Shown here in pieces: positions 36,214 to 45,689 of a DNA stretch of 64,000 bases (the first letter of the stretch is position 1; the number at the start of each line of letters is the position of its first letter). The translations under genes were made by a program, and so were the position numbers. The DNA is from Candidatus Pantoea formicae (GTDB lineage: Bacteria; Pseudomonadota; Gammaproteobacteria; Enterobacterales; Enterobacteriaceae): positions 124,001-188,000 of the forward strand of contig NZ_VWXD01000008.1 in NCBI RefSeq assembly GCF_011752625.1. The letters are read 5' to 3'. The notes under the pieces are model-generated. The model ran no database searches and was not told the DNA's origin. It saw only the letters and a list, made by a program, of their open reading frames with translations.

Positions 36214-36917
36214 GAAACGTACTCCTATGTGATAAAAAAACATTTTTCTTCTGTGGAAGTTATTTCCCGGAAGAGGTCAGATAGAACAACTTAAGAATTA
36301 AAAATTTTACAACAATGCTCCGCGAGTGAGGCGGCTACCCTATTCGTCGAACACTGTTTTAGGTAACTGGCTACATACCCGGTCAGGAAATGCTGCCTTT
36401 TCCCATCATTTACTGAATGGGGCTGGCGACGTCACTGGTTCAAAAATAGATTCACGTTTTGCTTAGACATAGTAAGTGGAAAATTTTGATACTTACGACA
36501 ATCTGTGCCTTTTGAGGCGCATTAATGTGGTTATCCCTGATGCCGACTTTTTGACGCTAATATCGGTTTTATCACCCGCATAACAGCATTATTATTTGCC
36601 ACTTGAATGGTTTCACATCGGGTACAGGCTCATCGTGAGGCCAGATAACTGCCCTCTCTACTCCTCTCTTCAAAGATTTGTTAAATCCCGCTCGGCTCCC
36701 CGGCTAAGCCCGATCTCTAACCCTACAGCGTCAACCGACAAGCAAGTGAGCTCTGACAAAACACGTATGAATGCTCCTTGCCATGCGGCTATTAGTTGTT
36801 CACCAATGGATCGAAAGTCGTCCCGGTTTTGAATTCATAAAAAAAGACCATCAAGCGCGCCTTTCAAACCGGGCGGGGTAGAATAAAGGGTGTTCTACAA
36901 AATTCATAAAAAATAAT
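36214..36917. other. Long non-coding gap before the siderophore receptor
   Basis: About 700 bases without a recognised gene. Near its end are GTAGAA-N9-TTCTAC (36878-36898) and two copies of ATTCATAAAAAA (about 36832 and 36902). A 78-codon frame at 36596-36832 lacks a family match and a ribosome site. Confidence 0.45.
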
Positions 36918-36936
36918 CGTAATGGAAATCAATCTC
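36918..36936 (+). promoter_or_regulatory. Fur-box-like site of the FhuE-like receptor
   Basis: CGTAATGGAAATCAATCTC agrees with the Fur consensus at 13 of 19 positions and keeps the AATG and AATC cores. It lies 120 bases before the receptor start. Confidence 0.55.
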
Positions 36937-37055
36937 ATTTGTATTTACAATGTTTGAGTCCCATGGCCTATTCCTATGCGTTTATACGCGCTCTTTTGAG
37001 GCGTATTGATGACGGGCCAGAAAAAGCATAAACAATAATACAATGAGGTATTTGC

Positions 37056-39275
37056 ATGTCTTTCAAAAGGGTAGCGGGCCCTCAGGCCCGCGACAAATCA
37101 GGTGCGTCCGGGGTTTCCAAAACGTTTTGTTATTCATTACTGACGCTCTGTATTACTCATGCCGTCAGTATTAAAACCGTCAGCGCGGCAGACAGCGTTG
37201 CCGCTCCGGCGAATGCCAGCAAAGAGCCGTCGCTGGTGGTCACCGCCGATACCACCGGTGGTACGGCTTCCGATCCTGCGCAGTCCTATACCGTTCCTGC
37301 TACGCGCGCGGGTACCAAACTGAACCTGACGCAGCGCGATATTCCGCAGTCGGTCAGCGTACTGACCCAGCAGCGGATTAAAGACCAGAATCTCCAGAAC
37401 GTGGGGGACGCGCTGGCAAACGTCACGGGCATCTCGGCATCTCAGAATGACTCCGAACGCGTGGACTTCTACTCGCGTGGTTTCTACATCAACAATTACA
37501 CCTACGACGATATTCCCTCTACCCAGACAGGTGCCTGGAACTTCGGTGAAACCGATGGCGACTCTGCTATTTATGAGCGCATCGATGTGGTTCGCGGCTC
37601 GACGGGATTAATGACCGGGACGGGTAACCCTGGCGCGGCGATTAACATGATCCGCAAAAAGGCCGACAGCAAAACCTTCGCAGGTAATCTCTCCGCCAGC
37701 TACGGAAGCTGGGACAATAAGCGCTATGTTGCAGACCTGTCCGGGCCGCTGAATGATGCAGGTACACTGCGCGGGCGCGTGGTGACGGGCTATCAGGATC
37801 AGGACAGCTGGGTCGACCGCTACCACAAACGTAAGAAATTCCTGTATGCCACTGTTGCGGCAGATATCAGCGACAACACTACGCTGGATCTGGGCTATGA
37901 CTACCAGAGCCGTAATACAGATGGCCCGACCTGGGGCGGACTGCCGACGTGGTACAGCAACGGCAGTAAAATTCAGTACGATCGCGGCGCCAATCCGTCG
38001 GCAGACTGGACGCATTACAATATTCTGTCCCGCAAGGTGTTTGCGAACCTGACGACCAACTTCGATAACGGCTGGCAGGTACGCGTAAACGGTACGCATA
38101 CCCAGTCTGATTTCGACAGCAAACTACTTTATGTCACCGGCTATCCTGATCAGACAACCGGGATTCTGAACAGTAGCGGATACGGCTTTGCAGGCTGGTA
38201 TAAGGGGCTGCGAACGCAGACCGCAGTGGATGCCTATGCCTCCGGCCCGTTTGAACTATTTGGCCGTCAGCATCAGTTAGTCGCAGGTGTTGATTATAGC
38301 CGTCAGCGTAACCGTTACCTTTACTCCTCTTCCATCCTTTCACCGGCTCAAATCGGAGACTGGAACAGCTGGAATGGCGACGTGGCCGAGCCAGACTGGC
38401 CTGCCTGGGCGCTCTCTTCAGAAGACACTATCCGTCAGAAGTCGGGATATGCAGCGGCGCGCTTCTCGCTGGCCGATCCGCTCTCACTGATCGTCGGCGC
38501 ACGTTATACCCAGTACAGTGCGCTTGGTACGTCAGCGGACATGGAGAAGAACAACCTGACGCCATACGGCGGTCTGGTTTATGACATCAACGAGAATTAC
38601 TCTGCCTTCGCGAGTTATACCTCGATATTCCAGCCGCAGACTTACCGCGATCAGCAGGGTAACTACCTGAAGCCCGTGACCGGTAAAGACTACGAAGCGG
38701 GGATAAAGGGGGACTGGGACAACAGTCGCATCACGGCCAGCCTGTCGGTGTTCCGCATAGAGCAGGACAATCTGGGTCAGATCCAGAGTGACACTTACGT
38801 GAATAACAGCAGCGAAAATGCCTACAGAGCGTCAAAAGGCGTGGTCAGCCGCGGAGTTGATTTCGAAATCAACGGCGCGGTGACTGATAACCTGAAGGTG
38901 ATGTTTGGTGCCACACGTTATGTGGCGAAGGACGCCGACGGCGACCGCACCAACCCTTACATGCCGCAGACCAGTCTGAAGCTGTTCACCAGCTATAACC
39001 TGCCGTTCATGCCAGACCTGACAGTGGGTGGTGGTATTAACTGGCAGAACCGCACTTACAAGGAAGCAACGAATCCCTCAGGTGCGACCGAGCGCGTTTA
39101 TCAGGGAAGCTACCCGCTGGCGAATCTCTTTGCCCGTTATCAGGTGACGAAAGAGCTGTCCGTGCAGGGCAACATCAAAAACCTGTTCGATCGCGAATAC
39201 AACACCAATCCGTCAGGCGGTGTGGCATTTAACGAGCCAAGAAACTACTCGGTGAGCGTGAATTACAGCTTCTGA
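37056..39275 (+). CDS. FhuE-like TonB-dependent siderophore receptor
   Basis: A 739-residue outer-membrane receptor close to E. coli FhuE (coprogen/rhodotorulate receptor). An extended signal region ends near VSAADS; a TonB box SLVVTA follows. The plug has RAGTKLNLTQRDIPQSVSVL, SRGFYINNYTYDDIPS and IDVVRGSTGLMTGTGNPGAA. The barrel includes SPTWGGLP-type (DGPTWGGLPTW) and YASYTSIFQPQ-type (FASYTSIFQPQ) segments and ends VSVNYSF. The ATG follows ATGAGGTA. It is probably a hydroxamate siderophore importer, possibly a second FhuE paralogue. Confidence 0.9.
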   Translation: MSFKRVAGPQARDKSGASGVSKTFCYSLLTLCITHAVSIKTVSAADSVAAPANASKEPSLVVTADTTGGTASDPAQSYTVPATRAGTKLNLTQRDIPQSVSVLTQQRIKDQNLQNVGDALANVTGISASQNDSERVDFYSRGFYINNYTYDDIPSTQTGAWNFGETDGDSAIYERIDVVRGSTGLMTGTGNPGAAINMIRKKADSKTFAGNLSASYGSWDNKRYVADLSGPLNDAGTLRGRVVTGYQDQDSWVDRYHKRKKFLYATVAADISDNTTLDLGYDYQSRNTDGPTWGGLPTWYSNGSKIQYDRGANPSADWTHYNILSRKVFANLTTNFDNGWQVRVNGTHTQSDFDSKLLYVTGYPDQTTGILNSSGYGFAGWYKGLRTQTAVDAYASGPFELFGRQHQLVAGVDYSRQRNRYLYSSSILSPAQIGDWNSWNGDVAEPDWPAWALSSEDTIRQKSGYAAARFSLADPLSLIVGARYTQYSALGTSADMEKNNLTPYGGLVYDINENYSAFASYTSIFQPQTYRDQQGNYLKPVTGKDYEAGIKGDWDNSRITASLSVFRIEQDNLGQIQSDTYVNNSSENAYRASKGVVSRGVDFEINGAVTDNLKVMFGATRYVAKDADGDRTNPYMPQTSLKLFTSYNLPFMPDLTVGGGINWQNRTYKEATNPSGATERVYQGSYPLANLFARYQVTKELSVQGNIKNLFDREYNTNPSGGVAFNEPRNYSVSVNYSF

Positions 39276-39281
39276 TGCTAA

Positions 39282-39303
39282 CTGGCCTCAGTGATGAGGC
39301 CAG
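39282..39303 (+). terminator. Terminator of the FhuE-like gene
   Basis: CTGGCCTCA, loop GTGA, TGAGGCCAG: nine perfect pairs, followed by TGTATTT, seven bases after the stop. Confidence 0.75.
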
Positions 39304-39352
39304 TGTATTTACCAAGGCTACTGAAGTAGCCTTTTCCTTCCAGGCCACCCAT

Positions 39353-39796
39353 TCAGCCTGAATGTCTCATTGAACGAAGCCAGATGAAATACACTGCAGC
39401 GAGTGGCACTACCAGTAGCGTTATCAGCAGGTGGTAAAAGAGGAAGAGTGTGTTCTGGTGGCGGATTTCCAGTGTGTGGTATTTCTGCCAGAATCGGGCA
39501 GGGGCAATGAGGAGTCCGATGCGCTGGATGGCGACTGCTGCAAAAGGAAAAAGAGCGATCGGCACCAGCAGGGTGGCATACCACCAGCCAGGAAACTGCT
39601 CCCGATAAAAGATTGTCGCCATCAATCCAGGGTAAAGGCACCCGATTAACGTATTTTTTATGAATGTCAGGCTGCGGAGGTAGGCAAGGAAAGGGCCGTA
39701 GCTTTTGGCATTCTGCACCTGCTTTTTTCGGGCAGGATTTCCGCCGGGATAGCGTTTTTTATAGCGGGACATCGCGTTGAAGAAACTCCATTCCAT
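39353..39796 (-). CDS. Small membrane protein, unknown
   Basis: A 147-residue protein with a basic head (SRYKKRYPGGNPARKKQ) and two or three hydrophobic segments (WYATLLVPIALFPFAAVA, LFLFYHLLITLLVVPLAAVY). Start is uncertain (39796 or 39772) because neither has a clear ribosome site. A Fur-like box lies 167 bases upstream, so iron control is possible. Family not recognised. Confidence 0.55.
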   Translation of the reverse strand: MEWSFFNAMSRYKKRYPGGNPARKKQVQNAKSYGPFLAYLRSLTFIKNTLIGCLYPGLMATIFYREQFPGWWYATLLVPIALFPFAAVAIQRIGLLIAPARFWQKYHTLEIRHQNTLFLFYHLLITLLVVPLAAVYFIWLRSMRHSG

Positions 39797-40325
39797 GGAA
39801 CTGTATTTTACGGGTAGCTGGGGGCTTATGCCGACTCGGCCACTTTTTGCTCCTATCTCCCGGCTGATAAACGTCTTTGCAAAGCTTCATGTGTACCGGC
39901 CAGAACAAGTGCAGGCTGCCATCTCACCAGGAGAAGTTTTTCAGGCTTAGTAAATGATATTTGATAATGATAATTATTTCTATTGGTGGTTGGGTAGAGT
40001 AGGCAGTTAAGGATGTTACGCGCAAGGACAGGCGTCACGAACAATTCGTGTCTGTGATTTTACTTCCCATCTCATATTTTCCTTGTTGCTCTGACTCGCA
40101 CCTGATCTATCCCATAATGACTGTGGCCCCTCTATGGTTCCCCGGCGTTGCTGGGTGCGCTAGCCGGCAGACCTGTAAGCTTCGCCGAACCGCGAAGAAA
40201 AACGTTTCGGGCATGCGGCTGGGGTCTGGGGGAGAACGCTCCACGGCTTGAACATTAAATAGGGTCCGTGATGAGCGTCTGCAGACATTGTTAACAGCAT
40301 TCTGTATTAATCAAAGGCGAGCAGG
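39797..40325. other. Gap containing a Fur-like box
   Basis: No gene is convincing here. A 63-codon leftward frame at 39853-40044 spans the Fur-like box and is not credible as it stands. The stretch 40130-40250 has no recognised content. Confidence 0.4.
39963..39981 (-). promoter_or_regulatory. Fur-box-like sequence
   Basis: GATAATGATAATTATTTCT matches 15 of 19 Fur-consensus positions, with a perfect left half. The nearest gene it could control is the membrane protein starting at 39796. Confidence 0.5.
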
Positions 40326-40784
40326 TCATGACCTCAATAAATAGGGTGACAAAAAGTCTTCAACTTCTTGTTTACCAAGACCTAATGTGAAACTGATACC
40401 TGCATTCTTTAAAATACTAAGCCCTTCCCCCCTATTTCTAGGGTGCGGATCTTCTAAAGCTACATAGACATGTCTTGGCTTCAACTCTGCAAGTGTTAAA
40501 GCACAGGATGGGGTTCTTCCCTGGAAGGAACAGGGTTCAAGAGTGACAAAGATTTCACATTCCCGAATTGGAAACTTTAGTCTAGAAATGGCGTCTATCT
40601 CAGCGTGACTATGGCCTGGGGATTGCGTAAACCCCTTCGAGACCACATCTCCTTTATGAACAATCACGCACCCTACCGGTGGATTAGGCCTGCATTTCGG
40701 TAATGCCTGGCGGGAGTGTTCAAGCGCCAACAACATGAATTTCAGTTCTTCACTCATCCACTTTCCGTCTTTTGTGTAAGTCAT
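40326..40784 (-). CDS. Stand-alone RibD-type deaminase
   Basis: A 152-residue zinc deaminase resembling only the N-terminal deaminase half of RibD. Zinc site: HAE in SHAEIDAISRL and the two cysteines in LEPCSFQGRTPSCAL; also PNPPVGCVIV. There is no reductase half. RibD's deaminase acts on the pyrimidine intermediate of riboflavin synthesis, but a lone domain may act on other nucleobase-like compounds. The ATG at 40784 follows AGGCGG. The acetyltransferase gene upstream is on the same strand, 48 bases away. Confidence 0.8.
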   Translation of the reverse strand: MTYTKDGKWMSEELKFMLLALEHSRQALPKCRPNPPVGCVIVHKGDVVSKGFTQSPGHSHAEIDAISRLKFPIRECEIFVTLEPCSFQGRTPSCALTLAELKPRHVYVALEDPHPRNRGEGLSILKNAGISFTLGLGKQEVEDFLSPYLLRS

Positions 40785-40832
40785 TTACCGCCTGTTTTTA
40801 AGGATTCTGAAATTAATGTCCATAAAAAACTA

Positions 40833-41351
40833 CTAGCGTATTAGCATCCGTACCTGCTTATCATGGTAGTTAACATACCCTTGAAACTCGAAACCAAAAC
40901 GCTCAGCGAGATAATTTGAGCGTCTATTTTCTTCGTCAATGATACAACACACTGAAGAGGAAAATGTCTTATCGGCCCAAAGTAAAATTGCTGCCAGTGC
41001 TTCAGACGCATAACCCTTTCCCCTAACTTCGGGAATCAACGTCCATCCAGCTTCAGGGTATTTTAACGCAGGGGTGATATCGCGATGGGCATCTTGAAAA
41101 CCAAATGCTCCAATATAACGATTTGTTGTTTTTTCAATAACCGCCCAGTAGCCATAACTCAATGCATGCCAGTGCCCGATATAGCGTAGTAAGCGTGACC
41201 AAACGATTTCTGCCGTTGGATTCTCACCGCCATTAATTTTAGCCATCTCAGGAGTAGCCCAGCTCGCCATAAGCTCTGGAAAATCGGCGAGCGCAAATTG
41301 CCTTAAAATCAGTCGGGCAGTTTCAAGTTGAGGCGCTTGCTGAGCAGTCAT
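40833..41351 (-). CDS. GNAT acetyltransferase (RimJ/RimL type)
   Basis: A 172-residue GNAT enzyme. LETARLILRQFALADFPEL at the start, GYWAVIEK, the acetyl-CoA loop VRGKGYASEALAAIL (R/Q-x-x-G-x-G/A pattern) and ENRRSNYLAERFGFEFQG near the end. I use the ATG at 41351 after GGTGAAG; the TTG at 41361-41363 is less likely. The acceptor is unknown. Confidence 0.85.
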   Translation of the reverse strand: MTAQQAPQLETARLILRQFALADFPELMASWATPEMAKINGGENPTAEIVWSRLLRYIGHWHALSYGYWAVIEKTTNRYIGAFGFQDAHRDITPALKYPEAGWTLIPEVRGKGYASEALAAILLWADKTFSSSVCCIIDEENRRSNYLAERFGFEFQGYVNYHDKQVRMLIR

Positions 41352-41363
41352 CACTTCACCCAA

Positions 41364-41667
41364 TCGTAGCTATTTAATGCAGCTGCTTTACCATCATGCA
41401 TGATTCATCTCTCTCGAGTAATTAAAACAACGTCTGCTTTTGGCACGGAGCTGACCTACGTGCTGGACAAGATCCGCTGAGAGTGAACAGCATACATCAA
41501 CATAGACCCCTTTGAGATTTCTCAGGGTTTCAATATGCTGGGTCTTAAGCCTGACAGCGCTTAATGACATAAACAGGCGAGCTCTGTCAATCTGACAGAG
41601 GTTTCATTGTGGGCGTCACGGCTGAAGGCAGAATTTGAGTGACCGCATCCTGCATGGGTGGGTCACG
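41364..41667. other. Gap, no gene seen
   Basis: About 300 bases between the acetyltransferase and the rcnR remnant. Nothing recognisable. Confidence 0.4.
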
Positions 41668-41924
41668 TTACTTCATGTAGGAACGTATTACTGCCACTAT
41701 TTCATCAAGATCTTCCTTCCTTTCCTGCTCAGACGCTTTTTCATTCTTCAAATGTTCTCTGATATGACCCTCAAGTAGCTCACTCAACAGTCCATGGACC
41801 GCACCGCGTACCGCTTCAGATATTCATGGCCCGCCTCCAGCACAGTTTCAATAGACACTGCTTGACCTTTGATACGTCACACGCGGGAAAGCAGGCTCTT
41901 CTGGTTATTCAACGTATGCCCCAT
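41668..41924 (-). pseudogene. rcnR: Broken rcnR (nickel/cobalt-responsive repressor)
   Basis: The frame begins MGHTLNNQKSLLSRV and hits a TGA at codon 16, where CsoR/RcnR proteins have an Arg (RVRRIKGQ; CGA to TGA). It continues RIKGQAVSIETVLEAGHE, then shifts frame and reads AVRGAVHGLLSELLEGHI and EDLDEIVAVIRSYMK to the stop. At 257 bases it is 16 shorter than E. coli rcnR, so about five codons plus one base are deleted at the shift. RcnR represses rcnA until Ni or Co binds. The gene is divergent from intact rcnA, in the normal order. Confidence 0.85.
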
Positions 41925-41949
41925 TAACGATCTCTTGTTGATCAGGTTG

Positions 41950-41968
41950 TATACTGGGGTATAGTATA
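41950..41968. promoter_or_regulatory. RcnR-type operator
   Basis: TATACTGGGGTATAGTATA: TACT and AGTA arms around a G-tract, the RcnR operator pattern (TACT-Gn-N-AGTA). It remains upstream of rcnA although rcnR is broken. Confidence 0.65.
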
Positions 41969-42027
41969 TTCGTTCAATTTTACGGCCCCTTTTGGCCGTC
42001 TGAAACTTATCACGACCGGATCACGAC

Positions 42028-43134
42028 ATGAACGATTTTTCCGCTTTGCTGAGTCAGGGCACTTCCAGTGCTTTGTTGTTTATCCCCAGCGCAATACTGC
42101 TGGGCGCACTCCATGGCCTTGAACCCGGCCATTCAAAAACGATGATGGCGGCCTTCATTGTTGCCATCAGGGGGACTGTGAAACAGGCTGTTATGCTGGG
42201 TCTGGCGGCAACGCTTTCACATACTGCTGTGGTCTGGCTTATCGCCATGGGAGGCATGTATATCAGCCGGCAGTTTACTGCCGAGGCAGCTGAACCATGG
42301 CTCCAGCTCATCTCTGGCATCATTATTCTGCTTACTGCCGCTTGGATGTTCTGGCGAACCTGGTCTGAAGCGCGTGAGTGGCGGAAAGGGCAGCATGCAG
42401 AAAATCATCACGAGCACGATGAGAGTCACATCATTGATACCGGTCACGGCAAGGTCAAACTCGCTATTGACGAAGCTGAAGGTCCCGCCCGATGGGTTGT
42501 TACCAACCTGACGGGCCATAAATGGAGTGAAAATGACGTAGTAGTGACGACCCGGCGTGAGGATGGATCCAGCCAGGTGTTCTGCTTTAACCAGCTAAAA
42601 GGTTTGCTGATTTCTGAAGATATCATTCCTGAGCCGCATGCGTTCAGTGCCCGCCTGGAGCTGGGGCATCGAAATCATGTTCACGGTTATGATGTTGCAT
42701 TTCATGAGCACGATCACGCCGAACTTGAAGGGCTGGAAGTGGGGTCTGCTGAATATCAGGATGCACACGAACGTGCTCACGCCGACGACATTCGCCGCCG
42801 GTTCGACGGGCGTGAGGTGAGCAACATGCAGATTCTTCTTTTTGGGCTGACTGGCGGGCTGATCCCTTGTCCGGCGGCAATCACTGTTCTGCTGCTGTGC
42901 ATTCAGGTTAAACAATTTACCCTCGGCGCAGCGCTGGTTGTCTGCTTCAGTATTGGACTGGCACTGACACTTGTCACCGTCGGTGCTGGCGCTGCGCTGA
43001 GCGTTCGCCACGCCAGCAAACGCTGGAAGGGATTTGGTGATATTGCGCGTCGGGCACCTTATTTTTCCAGCGCACTAATTGCAGTGGTCGGCATTTACAT
43101 GGCCTTCCATGGATTTATCGGTTTGAACGAATAG
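42028..43134 (+). CDS. rcnA: Nickel/cobalt efflux protein RcnA
   Basis: A 368-residue inner-membrane Ni2+/Co2+ exporter (NicO family). N-terminal helices include LLGALHGLEPGHSKTMMAAF with the family's metal-associated HX4-D/H-type motif. A long cytoplasmic loop (about residues 115-265) is rich in His and acidic residues (ENHHEHDESH, HGYDVAFHEHDHAE). The C-terminal helices contain GGLIPCPAAITVLL. It is longer than E. coli RcnA because of the loop. With RcnR lost, expression may be constitutive or taken over by another regulator. Confidence 0.92.
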   Translation: MNDFSALLSQGTSSALLFIPSAILLGALHGLEPGHSKTMMAAFIVAIRGTVKQAVMLGLAATLSHTAVVWLIAMGGMYISRQFTAEAAEPWLQLISGIIILLTAAWMFWRTWSEAREWRKGQHAENHHEHDESHIIDTGHGKVKLAIDEAEGPARWVVTNLTGHKWSENDVVVTTRREDGSSQVFCFNQLKGLLISEDIIPEPHAFSARLELGHRNHVHGYDVAFHEHDHAELEGLEVGSAEYQDAHERAHADDIRRRFDGREVSNMQILLFGLTGGLIPCPAAITVLLLCIQVKQFTLGAALVVCFSIGLALTLVTVGAGAALSVRHASKRWKGFGDIARRAPYFSSALIAVVGIYMAFHGFIGLNE

Positions 43135-43145
43135 AGAGGTAAGAA

Positions 43146-43325
43146 ATGGCAGTAAAATCACCCTGCACCGACCAGTGCGGCTTCACCGGCAAGAATGGAT
43201 GGTGCGAAGGCTGCGGACGTACGAAAAAAGAAGCACAGGACTGGCGTAAAATGTCACCGTTTCATCAAAAGGCAATTGAGCGCGCTCTGGCGGGCCGTAT
43301 GAACATTCTGCGTTTGAAGGCGTAG
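43146..43325 (+). CDS. DUF1289 small Cys-rich protein
   Basis: A 59-residue protein, MAVKSPCTDQCGFTGKNGWC followed by EGCGRTKKEAQDWRKM, with four cysteines in the DUF1289 spacing (probable metal binding). The ATG lies 12 bases after the rcnA stop behind AGAGAGGTAAG, so it is co-transcribed with rcnA. It was found by reading, being shorter than usual ORF cut-offs. Confidence 0.85.
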   Translation: MAVKSPCTDQCGFTGKNGWCEGCGRTKKEAQDWRKMSPFHQKAIERALAGRMNILRLKA

Positions 43326-43389
43326 TACATTCCAACATTCCTGGTGGCGTTTACACGCTTAAGAGATGATGGAATCTCTGATAGTGATT

Positions 43390-43434
43390 AACCCTGTTGA
43401 AGTGTAAGTTCTGTATTTAACTTCAATTAGGGTT
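43390..43434. terminator. Bidirectional hairpin between rcnA unit and LysR gene
   Basis: AACCCT pairs with AGGGTT and TTGAAGT with ACTTCAA, with T runs on the plus side. It separates two converging genes. Confidence 0.6.
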
Positions 43435-43440
43435 TATTGG

Positions 43441-44340
43441 TCAGTGGGGAGCAGATTCAGAAGGGGCAAGGCTTTGATCCGAAGGGTTACTGAGGTCTGA
43501 AAACATTTCCACAAAGGGCAGGATCACGGATGCATCACGGCTGTCATGATGATATAGCAGCCATGTCCGGCTTTTTAGCGCTTCACCCGCCACGCTGATG
43601 GGTTGGCGGTGTAGATGTTCAGAGAGCGGCTGATAGCTTGAGACAATGGCATAACCCAGCCCGTGCTCCACCATGGCGAGACACACTTCGAGCTTATCGA
43701 CCTGCATCGCCACGCGTGGAGGAAGGGAGTAGTTGGCATTCCACCATCGTTCAATCAGATGGGTGACATGCCCGCCGTGGTTGATACGTATCTGCGGTAG
43801 CTGAGGCAGCAAGCGCAGGTCCAGTGGTTGCTTGCTCACTAACCAATAATCATCCACATCCACCAGCCGCTTTCCATTTCGCCAGTGATAGTCATCCTTG
43901 ACCAGCGCCACGTGAACCTCTTCACGCTGCAGTTGCTGGTACATCTCTTCACTCAGGCCACTGACCAAGTGAACGCGAATGCCGCTGTGGATCTCAGCGA
44001 AGTGCGCCAGGATATCGGGAAGGCGGTACGCAGCATAGTTACTGGTCACCCCAATACGCAGCTCCCCCTGACGAGGCTGTGACAGGCTTTCCAGTGTCTG
44101 CCTGAGTTGCTGTGCGTCTTTTAAGACCTTCGCCGCATGCTGTGCCAGATAGCGCCCTTGGGCGCTGAACGTTATCTTCCGCCCGCTCTCCTCAAACAGT
44201 GCGATGCCTAGCTTGCGTTCAATCTGCTTGAGGCGATAGCTGAGCGCAGGCTGGGAGGTGTAAAGCTGTTCTGCCGCACGCGTGATGTTTTGGTGCTGCC
44301 AGACCGTGTGAATAATCAGCCAATCTTTGTCGTTCATCAT
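43441..44340 (-). CDS. LysR-family regulator of the M20/M28 cluster
   Basis: A 299-residue LysR regulator. Helix-turn-helix at residues 16-58 (ITRAAEQLYTSQPALSYRL), then IALFEESGRKITFSAQG and the inducer domain (GVTSNYAAYRLPDILAHF). Start at 44340 after AAGGAGG, where two ATGs follow each other. It is divergent from the M20 hydrolase gene at 44507 and should regulate the three genes there. Confidence 0.87.
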   Translation of the reverse strand: MMNDKDWLIIHTVWQHQNITRAAEQLYTSQPALSYRLKQIERKLGIALFEESGRKITFSAQGRYLAQHAAKVLKDAQQLRQTLESLSQPRQGELRIGVTSNYAAYRLPDILAHFAEIHSGIRVHLVSGLSEEMYQQLQREEVHVALVKDDYHWRNGKRLVDVDDYWLVSKQPLDLRLLPQLPQIRINHGGHVTHLIERWWNANYSLPPRVAMQVDKLEVCLAMVEHGLGYAIVSSYQPLSEHLHRQPISVAGEALKSRTWLLYHHDSRDASVILPFVEMFSDLSNPSDQSLAPSESAPH

Positions 44341-44506
44341 TCGCCTCCTTATCTGCTTCCATAAAATATTTTTTTCTTTTCCGACGCAAGTAATAAAAAA
44401 GCTCAATTAGGCATCAACTGAAAAGCCCTGTATATCTTATTAATACATTGAACACAAAAGGCATTTGTCTGCACTAAAAAAGTGAGGCGCCCTTCGGAGT
44501 TGCACC

Positions 44507-45688
44507 ATGATTGAACAAAAAAATAAAATTATTTTTGCCATTGAGCAAATCAGCCAGCAAATGACCACGTTAGCGCGGGCTATTCATGCACAGCCTGAAC
44601 TCAGTTTTGAGGAGCATCATGCCAGCGCTGCGCTGCAGGCTCCCCTCAAGGCCGCGGGTTTTACTGTAACCCACGGTGTTGCCGGGCTTGAGACGGCATT
44701 CCGCGCACGTTTAGACAGCGGAAAGCCGGGGCCACATGTGGCGCTGCTGGCGGAATACGATGCCCTACCTGAGCTGGGCCATGCCTGTGGTCATAACCTG
44801 ATTGGTACCGCCTCGGTGGCTGCCGCGGTGGCACTGGCGAACAGCGGCACGCTGCACAGCGGCGTGCTCGAAGTCATCGGCACACCTGCTGAAGAAGAGG
44901 GGGGCGGAAAAATTATCATGGCGGAGAACGGGGTGTTTGACGGTGTCGATGCTGTCATGATGTTCCACCCACGCGAGAAAAACATGATGACGCGAGGCGC
45001 GTTAGCCTGTGTCGATGCAACCTTCAAATTTTATGGCAAAGCGGCCCATGCGGCCTCGGCGCCACATCTGGGCATCAGCGCGTTAGATGCTGTGATTCAC
45101 GCCTTTGTCGGCATAAATGCGCTTCGGCAGTTCTTCACCGATGACGTGAGGGTTCACGGCATCATTACGCACGGCGGCAGCGCCACCAACATTGTGCCTG
45201 CTTATGCAGAAGCGAAATTCCTGATGCGTGCGGCCACCGTTGCGGGCCTGCAAAACGTGCGCAGCAAGGTGTTTGCTGCCGCTCAGGGCGCAGCGGAAAT
45301 GAGCGGTGTACGCCTGGAAATTGAAGAGGGCCTGACCTATGCCGAGCGCAATAACAATCATGCCCTGGCAGGATTATTCCAGACGAATATTGAGCAACTG
45401 GGTCTGGTGGCGGAGGCTGCACCGGAACGTGGCGGCGTGGGCTCTTCAGATATTGGTAATGTCAGCCAGCTCACCGCCGCGATTCATCCCTATTTGCGTA
45501 TTGGTGATGTTGTCCCCCATACCCCGGAGTTCGCAACCGCTGCGGCTTCTGACAGCGGGATAGCCGCGATGCTGAATGCGGCCCGCGCCCTTGCGATGAC
45601 CACTTTTGACCTTCAACAGGCTGAAAACCTGAAAACCGTGCGTGATGAGTTCAGCGCCTGGCAATCTACTGTTCTGCAGGAGAAGTAA
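44507..45688 (+). CDS. M20 amidohydrolase/peptidase
   Basis: A 393-residue zinc amidohydrolase of the M20D/AbgB-like group. Metal ligands: H96 in GHACGHN, the Glu pair in TPAEEEGGG at about 129-131, and FHPREKN. A lid/dimerisation domain lies at about 170-290 (YGKAAHAASAPHLGISALDAV). Relatives cleave N-acyl amino acids, indole conjugates or p-aminobenzoyl-glutamate. It is followed by a solute-binding protein, consistent with uptake and cleavage of an amino-acid conjugate. Confidence 0.88.
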   Translation: MIEQKNKIIFAIEQISQQMTTLARAIHAQPELSFEEHHASAALQAPLKAAGFTVTHGVAGLETAFRARLDSGKPGPHVALLAEYDALPELGHACGHNLIGTASVAAAVALANSGTLHSGVLEVIGTPAEEEGGGKIIMAENGVFDGVDAVMMFHPREKNMMTRGALACVDATFKFYGKAAHAASAPHLGISALDAVIHAFVGINALRQFFTDDVRVHGIITHGGSATNIVPAYAEAKFLMRAATVAGLQNVRSKVFAAAQGAAEMSGVRLEIEEGLTYAERNNNHALAGLFQTNIEQLGLVAEAAPERGGVGSSDIGNVSQLTAAIHPYLRIGDVVPHTPEFATAAASDSGIAAMLNAARALAMTTFDLQQAENLKTVRDEFSAWQSTVLQEK

Positions 45689-45689
45689 A

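Noticed and set aside
36596..36832. 78-codon frame before the FhuE-like gene
   Set aside because: No ribosome site or recognised family; probably chance in a long gap.
36878..36898. GTAGAA-N9-TTCTAC dyad as a third site of the TetR regulator at 34472
   Set aside because: Spacer is nine bases rather than six and there is no matching promoter geometry.
39853..40044. 63-codon leftward frame over the Fur-like box
   Set aside because: It would contain the regulatory site; no support beyond an open frame.
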